Assembly: GCA_965115995.1 (NCBI GenBank)
Contig: OZ220472.1
Span: 2,604,001 to 2,668,000 of the forward strand
DNA from: Poriferisodalis sp026713105
Lineage (GTDB): Bacteria; Actinomycetota; Acidimicrobiia; Acidimicrobiales; Poriferisodalaceae
Direction: 5' to 3'
Length of the DNA stretch: 64,000 bases
Shown one piece after another: positions 32,313 to 41,310 of the stretch (within the stretch, counting starts at the first letter, position 1; each line of letters opens with the position of its first letter). The translations under genes were made by a program, and so were the position numbers. The notes beneath the pieces are model-generated. The model was given only the letters and a program-made list of their open reading frames with translations. It did no database searches and was not told where the DNA came from.

Positions 32313-34333
32313 TCGGACAACGTGTGGGCATCATCATCCAGCGACAGCAACAATTTCTCCAGCCGATTGGCTTCGTTGCTCTTGTCGAGATACGCGCGGT
32401 ACTGGTCACGAGCGTTGGCAATGAGTTCTTCGTACAGAACAAACCGCCCGTTAAATGACCTGAATTCGTTCTCAACATAGGTTGAGTCATCCTGGAAGGT
32501 GTGACTGTTGACTACTCGCGGCGGCGACCCCAGCACGAACACGACATCGACCTTCTCCTCGTCGCGACGCTGACCACCAAGGATTGATTTCAGGCCGTTG
32601 TAGTACTTCTGGCCCTGCACCTTGAGTTCTTCAACTGTGGGGCTCCGCTTGCTGCGCTTGAGTTCGACGATGACATGAGATGAACCAGAAGACTTCCGGT
32701 AATAGATGTCCATGCGCCCCTTGATTTCGTTGCCCTCAGCGTCAGTTGACAAGATATCGGGATCGACCTTGCGCAGATCTTTCTCCATATCGGAATCCTC
32801 AGTCGCACGTTCCCACGCAGGGTCGAGTAGATAGAGGTTTTCGAATAGATGCAACTCCACGGCTCTCTCGAGTCCATTGCTGTCGATGAGCCTCTCCAAC
32901 TGCTGGATCGACTCGATTCGACCCTTGAGAATGTCCACCCATAGGCTCGCTTCATACTCGCCTTGGGCACCCAAGAGCTTGAGCAGTTCTTCGGCATCAA
33001 CCGTAGCCAGTTTGTCGAGTTGCTGAATGTTCTCGCGTACGCCAATTCGCGCAAATGCGAGGACGCCGTGCCTGTACAGCGAGGCTCGTCGCGTCCGTTC
33101 ATGCTCTGCATCCATCGGTAGCGCCGCAACGGTCGAAATGATCTTGTGTGCCGCGGGCTGTTGCCACGGGGGTAACTCATCGTGCCACGCTTTGAGCAGA
33201 GGATATCTTTCAAACGCGTCATGGGCTTTGCGTTTGGGCCTCTCTTCATTCCATTGGCTCGACGCCTTCTTGAATGCGTCTCGCAAGAACATGTACAGGC
33301 CCCGCACACGCGGGTCGTCTTCGATCAAGCGCTGGCGGTCGCTGGTAGCGATGTCGTCCTCATCGTCGTTGTCCAGAAAGTCCGCCTCGATCTGGCCCGT
33401 GACGTAGTTGCCGAAGACTCGCGAGAAGTCGAGTTTGTCAATGATTCCTTCGTGGATCGGGCGCTTGCGAGCCAGCACCATGATGTTCTTGAGCGATCCT
33501 CCTTCGCCGTCGTCGGCCAAGTCCGAGGGCATTCGGGCGGTGCCGATCCAGCCGCGTACTTCCCAGTCGTCGCGACCACCGACTTTGTAATCGTCAAGAA
33601 CGTACCTCTTGATTCCGGCTGGCAAGGCCTCGGCGGGCAAACGCTCTTCGCCAAATTCCCACAGAAACTCAAGCCGCTTCAAGTCTTGTCGGTCTTCGAA
33701 TGTCAGCGGTTCCCCATCGATTTCGATTCTGAAGCCACCTTGTTCCAGCGGTGTTTGGTCGAGGACATCGAATCGTCGGGCAAGCCGTTTACGAAGGGCA
33801 GCCGCAGTCAGCGACACCCGCTTGCTGGTGAGACGATTCAAGACAATAGTTGTACCCGCGCCAGAATAGTCTTCGGGAACTTCAACCTTGTCTGGGTGGT
33901 AGTCTTGACGCGATGCGATTCGCTGCTTTAGGTCGGCAGCTACGATCCTGCATCCGGTGCTCTCGCCATTCTTGTTCGTGTAGATGAACACTTCATCCGC
34001 AATAGAGAACACGCTCAGCTTGCCGATGCCCTTGCGGCCCATAAACGGACGCTTCCACCTCTTGGAGTGCGGACCTTCGACAAGCCGCTTCTGATAGCCG
34101 GTAACAAGGAATCGCTTGTCGAGTTCTTGTTGAGTCATCCCTGTGCCGTTGTCTGACACAACGACGCTGGATTCGTTCACATTCCAACTGATCTGTACGA
34201 GCGTCGCGTCCGCGTCGTAGGCGTTTGCGACCAATTCGGTCAGCACCGCGGCTGCGTTGCTGTACAGCTTGATTCCGAGTGCCTCAAGGGCGCCCATGTC
34301 GATGGTCATGGTGAACGGCGATTGTTCTGTCAT
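32309..34333 (-). CDS. GHKL (MORC/Hsp90-like) ATPase with C-terminal PD-(D/E)xK-like motif
   Basis: A 674-residue protein from ATG 34331-34333 (MTEQSPFTMTIDMGALEALG). The Bergerat ATP fold is complete: N-box ELVANAYDADA (34-43), G1 box DNGTGM (61-66), and G2 GRKGIGKLSVF (99-109). The middle is a helical region. Near residues 540-560 is GRMDIYYRKSSGSSHVIVEL followed by KR, a D-x(n)-ExK arrangement resembling PD-(D/E)xK nucleases (Shedu/DUF4263-like), so the protein may be an ATP-gated nuclease; this is inference from one motif. MORC-type ATPases clamp DNA. The start overlaps the cytosine methylase stop (ATGA), and the stop overlaps the SNF2 start. The third position is less GC-rich than in its neighbours, suggesting transfer. 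Confidence 0.85.
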   Translation of the reverse strand: MTEQSPFTMTIDMGALEALGIKLYSNAAAVLTELVANAYDADATLVQISWNVNESSVVVSDNGTGMTQQELDKRFLVTGYQKRLVEGPHSKRWKRPFMGRKGIGKLSVFSIADEVFIYTNKNGESTGCRIVAADLKQRIASRQDYHPDKVEVPEDYSGAGTTIVLNRLTSKRVSLTAAALRKRLARRFDVLDQTPLEQGGFRIEIDGEPLTFEDRQDLKRLEFLWEFGEERLPAEALPAGIKRYVLDDYKVGGRDDWEVRGWIGTARMPSDLADDGEGGSLKNIMVLARKRPIHEGIIDKLDFSRVFGNYVTGQIEADFLDNDDEDDIATSDRQRLIEDDPRVRGLYMFLRDAFKKASSQWNEERPKRKAHDAFERYPLLKAWHDELPPWQQPAAHKIISTVAALPMDAEHERTRRASLYRHGVLAFARIGVRENIQQLDKLATVDAEELLKLLGAQGEYEASLWVDILKGRIESIQQLERLIDSNGLERAVELHLFENLYLLDPAWERATEDSDMEKDLRKVDPDILSTDAEGNEIKGRMDIYYRKSSGSSHVIVELKRSKRSPTVEELKVQGQKYYNGLKSILGGQRRDEEKVDVVFVLGSPPRVVNSHTFQDDSTYVENEFRSFNGRFVLYEELIANARDQYRAYLDKSNEANRLEKLLLSLDDDAHTLSE

Positions 34334-35460
34334 GGAGCGTCTACTCCGGTCAGTGTGCTGAGCAAGCTGCGGCCGATTGCTTCGCCGAGTAGTGGGGGGA
34401 CGGCGTTGCCGATATGCCGACCCAGTGTTGACAGGGGCGCGGGGTGGCCCTCCGGCGTGAATTGGTAGTCCTCGGGGAAGCCTTGGAGAATGGCGGCCTC
34501 TCGCAGGGAGATAGTGCGGTGCTGCTCGGGGTGGCCGAAGCGGCCTGCTCCGAAGTTGTGGAAGTACGTCGTGATCGTCGGCGACGGCTGGTCCCAGCGC
34601 ATTCGGGCGTACACGTTCTTGAACGCGGCCCCGCTGGCACGCTGGTGGCACGGCGCCCGCAGTTCTTTCGGCCAGTCGTGCCATGTGCCACCCGGCTTGG
34701 ACGCGGCCATTCGTTGCCGGTTGAGTGCCGACAGGCCGCGGCTGCGATGCACCGGATCGGCCTCATGGGTGTCGCCAGCTTCGATAGGCGGAAGACCCCC
34801 AATCGCCTGTCGGACGGTCTTGGGGGGGCAACCGCTCAGGTCTCCCACTGGGACCGTGGCAGTGCCGAGCCGGGAAGCGACGAGCACTAGGCGGCGGCGG
34901 TTCTGAGCGAGGCCGTAGTCGGTACACCTGCAAACGTCGCTGTCCACCGAGTAACCGAGGCGCTCAAGCATTCGCACGAAGTCTCCGAGCACTGCCTTGC
35001 CTTCGATGCGAGGGACGTTCTCGGTGCTGACGAAGTCCGGCTGCGTCTCTTCGACCAATCGACCCAGCTCACGCAGGAGCACCCACCGGTCGTCACTCGA
35101 CGGGCTGACGCCTTTGCGATACGACGAGAACGGCTGGCACGGCGCGCACCCCGCCAAGAGCCTCGTTGCGCCCTCTGGCCACAGGCTGGACAGTTCCTCA
35201 GCCGTGACATCGCGAACGTCGCGCTCGATGAACCGAGCACCGATCACGTTCGTCTCATATGGGAATCGACACGACCCGTCTACATCGATGCCCGCCACGA
35301 CATCCACGCCTGCCGCAGCTAAGCCATAGGAAAGACCGCCGACGCCGCAGAAGATGTCTACCGCGGCGATGCGACGGCCCGAACACGCAGCGGCTTCGAC
35401 GCGGCGTGGCGCCGTCTCCGCCGGGCCGGTCGCGTTCGCGTGCCGGTCGTCCGCGTGCAT
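34330..35460 (-). CDS. DNA (cytosine-5-)-methyltransferase
   Basis: A 376-residue C5 methylase from ATG 35458-35460. Motif I is AAVDIFCGVGGLSYGLAAAG near residues 33-50, motif IV GCAPCQPFSSYRKG (PCQ nucleophile cysteine) near 107-118, motif VI STENVPRIEG near 148, motif VIII AQNRRRLVLVAS, and motif X GNAVPPLLGEAIGRSL near 355-370. All are intact, with a moderate target-recognition region between motifs VIII and IX. It transfers a methyl group from SAM to C5 of cytosine. Its ATG shares one base with the stop of the upstream N6 methylase (TGATG), and its stop overlaps the GHKL start. The recognition sequence cannot be predicted. Confidence 0.96.
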   Translation of the reverse strand: MHADDRHANATGPAETAPRRVEAAACSGRRIAAVDIFCGVGGLSYGLAAAGVDVVAGIDVDGSCRFPYETNVIGARFIERDVRDVTAEELSSLWPEGATRLLAGCAPCQPFSSYRKGVSPSSDDRWVLLRELGRLVEETQPDFVSTENVPRIEGKAVLGDFVRMLERLGYSVDSDVCRCTDYGLAQNRRRLVLVASRLGTATVPVGDLSGCPPKTVRQAIGGLPPIEAGDTHEADPVHRSRGLSALNRQRMAASKPGGTWHDWPKELRAPCHQRASGAAFKNVYARMRWDQPSPTITTYFHNFGAGRFGHPEQHRTISLREAAILQGFPEDYQFTPEGHPAPLSTLGRHIGNAVPPLLGEAIGRSLLSTLTGVDAP

Positions 35461-37184
35461 CAGCAACTCCCTCGTGCCTCGGCTCGATCGCCCGCGATTT
35501 CTTCGCTTGGCACCAAGGATGCCAGCGGCTCGTCCGATTCGAGCCAGCTCAGCGGCGGAACCATGATCTGCTCCATCTCCCTGGGCTCGAACTTGGCGAG
35601 GCCGCCAGCGTAGGTACGGCCCCCGGACAGGCTGGCTCGAGCGCGCAGCACACTCGCGAGCCGGCACAGCGCTGCAGGAGACATCGGCTCGATCGGGTAG
35701 AGGCCGTGTACCGCATTGAGGTTGCAGGCCCCGACCAGATTGCGCACGAACGTCGGCGGGCGTCGGGCCATGTAGGTCGCCAGAATCGGTGCCGGGCCAC
35801 GCAGCTTCACCGACCACCACGGGCGTCGGTGCCGGGCGATGTAGCCGCCGGCAACGCCGGCGCGTTGAGCGGCTGCCAAGAATCGATCCACCAGCGCACG
35901 GGCGTCGGGGCCAAGTGTGCCCAGATCGACCGGCAAGTCGATCACGGCTCGCAGCGCGCTCGAGTCGCTGAGAGCGGCTGAACCCAAGGCAAAGAGTTCC
36001 ACCGCCTTCGTCACCGCTGGCCGCAACACTGAGGCCGGCAGCAGCGGGTCGCCTTGGTCGGTCACCCATGTTGCGTTGGCGCCCGTAGCCGACCCGCGGT
36101 GAACCCGACACAACTCGCCTAGAGGTACGAATTCGCTCGGCACAGCAACTCGTGGCTCGAGCAGGGATGACCAGCGCTGCGTCGATCGCAGCTCGGCACG
36201 GCCGAATGGCGTGCCGCCGCGCAAGCCCCGCAATTCCTCAGCCGACGCGACCTTGCGCAAACGAACCGGTCGCCGCTGGCCGACTTCAAACGCAGTCACG
36301 GTCGCCGTGGTCATAGCGTCGGCAAAAGCGAGTGTTCGGGCATCCAAGATGTGCACCGAGAGACCGCCCAGCGGGCCAGCAACGAGTTCACGAGCCAGAC
36401 GGCCGTAGCCGACATCGAGCCATTCCGACGACGTGACGAAGACGCCGTAGTCGCCGGCACGGGCCAGATGCGCCGTTGCGAGCAAGAAGTACACATGCAT
36501 TCCTGCAAGTGCCGACGCCTTCAGGTCAAGATCGGCGGCACGACGGCGAAGCCAGTCTTTCCATTCCGGCTCGATGCCGTGGTGGCGCACGTATGGCGGG
36601 TTGCCGATGAACGCCGTCGGGCCGCACACCGACGGCAGGCGCACCGAGCGGTAGTCGCACACATGCACCTGCGATCGCCCGTCGAAGCCGAGAACCGTCA
36701 AGTTCGCGCGGGCGGTCAGCGCCGCCAGCGGATCGTGTTCGACTGCCACCAACTGTGCCTCGGGCAGCAGCGGGCCAGCCGCGCACAAGAAGCGTCCAGA
36801 GCCCGCGCCCGGGTCCACCACGCGGCCCGACTGCCCGTAGCCAGCTAGCCACTCCGACATCGGCTGCACCAGCGCCGCCGGGGTGTAGGTCGCGCCCTGG
36901 CTGCGTCGGCGTTCAGCAGAGCGCAGCCCCAAGAGCACGTTGCCAAGCGGATCGCCTCCCGCCCGTATCGCCGTCTCCAAGCTCACCAGCGCTCCCGATG
37001 GCATCGTGTCGGGCGCGGCGCCCACCAGTGACCGTTCGACTTCGCTCAGCTCGGCGAGCTCGCCCCCGCGAGCAAGCATCCACGCAGCCGCACACAGCGT
37101 GCGCTCGTCGTCGATGCAAGCCTCGCCTGCGTCGGCGAGCGGCACCTCGCTCGCGGTCCCGACCATCCCTGCGAATGCTCGCAC
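35460..37184 (-). CDS. N6-adenine DNA methyltransferase (gamma-type, NPPY), first gene of the operon
   Basis: A 574-residue protein from GTG 37182-37184 with GGAGG 6 nt upstream. Motif I is VVDPGAGSGRFLCAAG near residue 121, the acidic motif II VAVEHDPLAAL follows, and the catalytic motif IV is FIGNPPYVRHHG near 191-202. The C-terminal half (VHRGSATGANATWVTDQGD onward) looks like the target-recognition domain of type II/IIG Eco57I-like methylases, but no nuclease domain is present. It methylates N6 of adenine. It leads the defence operon; about 100 bp upstream lies a MITE-like inverted repeat. Confidence 0.93.
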   Translation of the reverse strand: MRAFAGMVGTASEVPLADAGEACIDDERTLCAAAWMLARGGELAELSEVERSLVGAAPDTMPSGALVSLETAIRAGGDPLGNVLLGLRSAERRRSQGATYTPAALVQPMSEWLAGYGQSGRVVDPGAGSGRFLCAAGPLLPEAQLVAVEHDPLAALTARANLTVLGFDGRSQVHVCDYRSVRLPSVCGPTAFIGNPPYVRHHGIEPEWKDWLRRRAADLDLKASALAGMHVYFLLATAHLARAGDYGVFVTSSEWLDVGYGRLARELVAGPLGGLSVHILDARTLAFADAMTTATVTAFEVGQRRPVRLRKVASAEELRGLRGGTPFGRAELRSTQRWSSLLEPRVAVPSEFVPLGELCRVHRGSATGANATWVTDQGDPLLPASVLRPAVTKAVELFALGSAALSDSSALRAVIDLPVDLGTLGPDARALVDRFLAAAQRAGVAGGYIARHRRPWWSVKLRGPAPILATYMARRPPTFVRNLVGACNLNAVHGLYPIEPMSPAALCRLASVLRARASLSGGRTYAGGLAKFEPREMEQIMVPPLSWLESDEPLASLVPSEEIAGDRAEARGSC

Positions 37185-37288
37185 ACGACACCTCCAATGT
37201 TGAGACAGGCGAGCGCCCGTCGATAGCTCTGCATCCTCGCTCAGGGATGTGACAACGACTGTTCGCTACCGTGGCGCCTGCCAACTAG

Positions 37289-37389
37289 TGGGGTGTCCGC
37301 AAACCTACGCATGGTTGGAATCGCGCAAAACGCCTGATCTACGAGAGAATTCGACGTTGGTGACCGCGCGAACGTTTGCGGACACCGCA
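37289..37389. mobile_element. 101-bp MITE-like element with 16-bp inverted termini and CTAG flanks
   Basis: TGGGGTGTCCGCAAAC (37289-37304) and GTTTGCGGACACCGCA (37374-37389) are inverted repeats matching at 15 of 16 bases. Both ends are flanked by CTAG (37285-37288 and 37390-37393), which may be a target duplication. The 69-bp interior has no coding potential. This is the form of a non-autonomous MITE; CTAG targets are known for some IS5-group elements, but the parent is not identified. It lies in the 418-bp gap between the defence operon and the gene at 37603; the rest of that gap shows no gene and no clear promoter. Confidence 0.65.
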
Positions 37390-37602
37390 CTAGCCACTGG
37401 TCCGCCTCCCGGATCTCGGCTCGACACATCTTCGACAAGTCAGGCTCTGCTGACCTGGTGACGCGACGGGCCGCGCCGCACCTGGGTGATGTTCGAGGCG
37501 CGGCTGAGACGGGCTCGAGGATGAGCCGCTGCCGGACTCGTCTGTAACGTGATCAACTGCAGCTCCGGCGGCCTGTGCTGCCAGGCCTGCGGAGGAGGCT
37601 CC

Positions 37603-38214
37603 ATGCGCGTCATCATCTTCGGGGCGACCGGAAAGACCGGGCAGCATGTAATCCGCTGCGCGCTGGACGGAGGCCATGAAACGACGGCGTTCGGGCGTTC
37701 CGTTGACCGGCTCAGCGCTGAGTCCGGGTTGACGCTGTCACGTGGCGATGTCTTCGACGCCGAGGTCGTCACTGATGCTGTCGCAGGTCACGATGCCGCC
37801 ATCGTGTGCCTCGGCAGCACGAATCTCAAGGATCGCACGACGCTGACGCGCGGCACTGAGCACATCGTCGGCGCCATCGACCGTCACGGCGTCGACCGCC
37901 TCGTCGTGGTGTCCGCAGCCGGCGTCGGCGAGAGCTGGGCTCAGATTCCGTGGAGCTCGAAGCTGATATTCAAGACCATGCTGCGGAACGTCTTCGCCGA
38001 CCACCAAGCTCAAGAGGAAGTCGTACGTGCGAGCGCGGCTAACTGGACCATCGTCCGAGCCGCAGTGCTGTCCGACAAGCTCGAACGCCGTGCCGTCACC
38101 GCTTCCAACACCGCCAAGACGAGTCGCATCCACCGCGCGGCGCTCGCCGGATTCCTCGTCGATCAACTCGACGACAGCACCCACAACCGCCAAGCCATCA
38201 CGGTGACGTCATGA
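37603..38214 (+). CDS. NAD(P)-binding atypical SDR family protein
   Basis: A 203-residue protein from ATG 37603 with GGAGGAGG just upstream. The N-terminus MRVIIFGATGKTGQHVIRCAL carries the GxxGxxG dinucleotide motif of NmrA/biliverdin-reductase-like atypical short-chain dehydrogenases. VVVSAAGVG and WTIVRAAVL follow the same fold. There is no YxxxK catalytic pair, as expected for the atypical group, which reduce small molecules or act as redox sensors. The stop overlaps the next gene's start (ATGA), so it is translated with the CinA-like protein. The substrate is unknown. Confidence 0.88.
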   Translation: MRVIIFGATGKTGQHVIRCALDGGHETTAFGRSVDRLSAESGLTLSRGDVFDAEVVTDAVAGHDAAIVCLGSTNLKDRTTLTRGTEHIVGAIDRHGVDRLVVVSAAGVGESWAQIPWSSKLIFKTMLRNVFADHQAQEEVVRASAANWTIVRAAVLSDKLERRAVTASNTAKTSRIHRAALAGFLVDQLDDSTHNRQAITVTS

Positions 38215-38711
38215 CACCTGACGAGCGGTTAGCGGCTATACGGGCGATCCATGACTCGCCGCTGCGAATCGTGCTGTCGGTGACGGGCGGCGGGATGCTG
38301 GCTGTGAGCGATCTGCTCACAGTCCCGGGTGGCTCTCGCACGATTCTCGAAGCCGGCGTTCCCTATTCGGTGAAGTCGCTCTACGAGCTGATGGGCTCGG
38401 AGCTGGAACCGCATGTGTCTGACGAGGCTGCGCTAGCGATGGCAGACGGCTGTCTGGCCCGGGCGCACTACCTCGTCTCGACGCCCAAGCCGGGCACCGA
38501 GCCGTGGCCGCTCGCCGGAATCTCGTGCACGGCTGCGCTGGTGACCGATCCGCCGCGGCGGGGCGAAGACCGGGCGCACATCGCCGCCGTATCCGATGCG
38601 GGCGAACGCATCGCACGCAAGATCACCTACGAAACCGACGACCGCATCGCCCAGGATCGCGAGACCTCAGACGCCCTGCTCGCGCTGATCGCCGAGATAG
38701 CTGCAAGCTGA
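38211..38711 (+). CDS. CinA-like (nicotinamide-nucleotide amidase domain) protein
   Basis: A 166-residue protein consistent with the stand-alone CinA C-terminal domain: SVTGGGMLAVSDLLTVPGGS near the N-terminus, the LARAHYLVSTP helix, and GISCTAALVTDPPRRGEDRAH. In CinA/PncC this fold deamidates nicotinamide mononucleotide in pyridine-nucleotide recycling. The canonical serine/lysine pair region reads VTGGGMLAVSDLL instead of the usual S-x-T-G-G-L, so activity is uncertain. It overlaps the preceding NAD(P)-binding protein by ATGA, making a nucleotide-linked pair. It is convergent with the CoA-transferase at 38812. Confidence 0.75.
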   Translation: MTPDERLAAIRAIHDSPLRIVLSVTGGGMLAVSDLLTVPGGSRTILEAGVPYSVKSLYELMGSELEPHVSDEAALAMADGCLARAHYLVSTPKPGTEPWPLAGISCTAALVTDPPRRGEDRAHIAAVSDAGERIARKITYETDDRIAQDRETSDALLALIAEIAAS

Positions 38712-38811
38712 GTCAGCCCGACCTTCTTGAGGCAAGCTCCCAACGACCCGACGACACGGGGATGGCCGTCGGCCGCCAGCGAATGATGATCTGCGGGGCG
38801 AAATGGGCGGA

Positions 38812-41310
38812 CTACCGGAACAGGCCGTCGCCGATGCCTTCGGCTATCTCGTCCGGCGCGTATCCGGCATCGGCCCAGACATCGAAGTTGTGCTCTCCCA
38901 GGTAGGCGGGGCTGAGATGGCGGGGGTGCCAGCGCCGGCCATTCCAGAGGCCGGCGAACGCGTCGACCGTCCGCTCGCCGAACACCGCATGGTCCACCGG
39001 CTGCCAGAAGCCGCGAGCTGCGTGCTGGGGATCGTCGGCGAATAGCTGGTGTGAGTTCTGCACCGGTCCCGCGGGGACGCCTGCAGCCTGCAGCGCCTCA
39101 GTTGCCACCACGGCTGTTCGAGCGGCAGCCCACTCCCCCAGCACAGCGTCGATCATCGATCGGCGGTCGCGGCGACCCGCTTCAGTTGCGAGTGTCGGAT
39201 CATCGAGCCGCGGGTCGCCGAGCAGCCCTATGAGCCCCAGCCACTGCGCCGGCTCGGTCACCGTCACGGCCACGAAGCCGTCGGTGCAGGCATAGACCTC
39301 ATTGGGCACATGGTCGGCGATGCCGTCGCGATTGCCTTCGGGGCGCGGCGGCGACACGCCGGCGGACTGGCGGATGACCGCGGCACCGATGGCGTAGGTG
39401 CCGACTTCGAGCTGCGCCATGTCGATGCGCTGCCCTTCACCGGTGCGCTCTCGGGCATACAGGGCGCCGACGGTAGAGACCGCTGCCGCGAAGCCCGCCA
39501 AGTGGTCGTTCAGCGAGAAGCCCGGACCTACGTCGCCACGGTCGGTGAAGTTGGTCAGGTGGGTGATGCCGCACACTGCGTGCACCGTCGGCGCGTACGA
39601 GATGACGTGGCGCCAAGGTCCGTCGTGACCGCAGCCCGACATCGTCACGTAGACGAGCCGCGGGTTCCATTCGTGCACGGTCTCCCAATCGAGGCCCCAC
39701 GAGTCCAGCACGCCCGCACTGAAGTTCTCGATGAGCACGTCGCACGTCTCGATCAACCGCCGCGCCGCAGCCAGCGCCTGGGGATGCTTCATGTCGAGCG
39801 TGGCGCTGCGCTTGGAGCGGTTCCACACGAAGTAGTACGGGAAGTCTGGCGAGTTCACGAGGGTGGAGCGTTCCTCGCTCTGGATGCGGATCACGTCGGC
39901 ACCGAGGTCCCCCAGCAGCTTGGTGGCAGAGGGTCCAGCGAGCACCCAGGTGAAGTCCGCCACGCGGATGCCGTCGAGCGGTCGCGGGTCGCCGTCGGAC
40001 ACATTTGAGGCTTCGCCGACCGGGTCGGCGGCGTCGTGGCCGGTGTCGCCATTGCGGGCCTCGGTGGGCGGCGCCGCCCATGACGCAAGCACCTCGTCGA
40101 GGGGCGTGTCGACGCTGGCGGGCGGACTCGGCGGCACCGCGCCCGACCGGCCTGCGTCACTCCAACGAACCAGCCGACTCGGCACGCGCACCGGACCCTG
40201 CTGACCGGTTGCTGCACGGTCGACGATTCGTGAGCCGTTCGCGGCCGCCCCGCCCGGTGGCAAGACGTCGGTAAAGAACCCCCGGTGCGCGAACTGCGGG
40301 TTCGCGCAGACCTCGGCGATGTCCAGCACCCCGCCGAAGGCCACATGCCGTTCCTGGGCCTCCCACCACACCTCGCGCGCGTCCTGCGGGGCGATCCAGC
40401 GCCGCACGGCATCCATCACCTCGGTCACATCCAGCAGCACATCGGCCGGATCTGCACCGAGCCACCGCGCCACCTCGTCGAAACCGGTTTCGACCATCCA
40501 CTCGAACAACAAGTCGGGCGTCGGCGTCGGCGTGATCATGACGTAGCCACCCTCGCCGCCCTGGCACTCGGCCAGGTCGTAGGCGCCGAGCCAGTGCAGT
40601 GCACCTTGGCGCGGTGCCACCTTGGGCAGCGGCAGCGCGTCGTCGAAGAAGTACTGCATGAACAGGTTCTCGATCGAACCGGTGACGGTCTCGTGGATGG
40701 ACAGGTCGACGTGCGCTCCCCGGCCGGTCGAGCGCGCCGACAGTGCCGCCGCTACTCCCGACGTGGCCGCCACGAAGCCTGCGTAGTTGTAGGCCTGCCT
40801 GCCCCACACGTTGAGCGGGCGATCGGCGAGGCCCGTCAGCGCCAACATCCCGCCCATGGCGGCAGCCACGAGATCGGAGCCGAGCCAGTGCGCCCTCGGA
40901 CCCGTCCGTCCGAAGGGCGTGATCGAGACCTGCACGAGAGCCGGATTTCCCGCACTCACATCGGCGTAATCGATGCCCAATTCGGCCAGCCGGCCAGGAC
41001 GTTCGGTCTCCACGATCACGTCAGCCGCTGCGGCCAGCCGGCGGTAGGCATCCCGACCTTCAGCGGTGCTCACATCCATACGGCAGCGACGCTTCCCGCC
41101 GTCGTACCACCAGTCGGCGACGCCGCCGAGTGCAGCTGCAGCCGGGTCTGCCAGCGGCAGGCCCGGCGAGCCGGCGCCCACCCTCACCACATCGGCGCCC
41201 AACTCGCTCAGCAGCTTCGTCGCGAATCGACCCGCATCGCCGGTCAGGTCGACAACGCGCAATCCCGACAGTGCTCCGTGGACTGCTGACGAGTCACGCG
41301 GCGAACTCAT
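38812..41310 (-). CDS. Tandem-domain CaiB/BaiF CoA-transferase (third of three)
   Basis: An 832-residue protein from ATG 41308-41310 (MSSPRDSSAVHGALSGLRVV), chosen over an earlier ATG because it leads directly into the conserved LRVVDLTGDAGRFATKLLSE. It has two CaiB/BaiF domains, the second beginning near residue 450 with IRVADFTWVLAGPSATKLLGDLG. Catalytic-position aspartates are present in GAHVDLSIHE and GQRIDMAQLE. It is clearly divergent in sequence from the other two tandem enzymes, so it is an older paralogue or a separate acquisition. It transfers CoA between carboxylates. It is divergent from the methyltransferase gene at 41533 across 222 bp. Confidence 0.91.
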   Translation of the reverse strand: MSSPRDSSAVHGALSGLRVVDLTGDAGRFATKLLSELGADVVRVGAGSPGLPLADPAAAALGGVADWWYDGGKRRCRMDVSTAEGRDAYRRLAAAADVIVETERPGRLAELGIDYADVSAGNPALVQVSITPFGRTGPRAHWLGSDLVAAAMGGMLALTGLADRPLNVWGRQAYNYAGFVAATSGVAAALSARSTGRGAHVDLSIHETVTGSIENLFMQYFFDDALPLPKVAPRQGALHWLGAYDLAECQGGEGGYVMITPTPTPDLLFEWMVETGFDEVARWLGADPADVLLDVTEVMDAVRRWIAPQDAREVWWEAQERHVAFGGVLDIAEVCANPQFAHRGFFTDVLPPGGAAANGSRIVDRAATGQQGPVRVPSRLVRWSDAGRSGAVPPSPPASVDTPLDEVLASWAAPPTEARNGDTGHDAADPVGEASNVSDGDPRPLDGIRVADFTWVLAGPSATKLLGDLGADVIRIQSEERSTLVNSPDFPYYFVWNRSKRSATLDMKHPQALAAARRLIETCDVLIENFSAGVLDSWGLDWETVHEWNPRLVYVTMSGCGHDGPWRHVISYAPTVHAVCGITHLTNFTDRGDVGPGFSLNDHLAGFAAAVSTVGALYARERTGEGQRIDMAQLEVGTYAIGAAVIRQSAGVSPPRPEGNRDGIADHVPNEVYACTDGFVAVTVTEPAQWLGLIGLLGDPRLDDPTLATEAGRRDRRSMIDAVLGEWAAARTAVVATEALQAAGVPAGPVQNSHQLFADDPQHAARGFWQPVDHAVFGERTVDAFAGLWNGRRWHPRHLSPAYLGEHNFDVWADAGYAPDEIAEGIGDGLFR

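Noticed and set aside
22312..37184. Identification of the operon as DISARM or BREX
   Set aside because: No DUF1998 (DrmB), PLD (DrmC), PglZ or Lon-like gene is present; only the SNF2 helicase and methylases are shared features.
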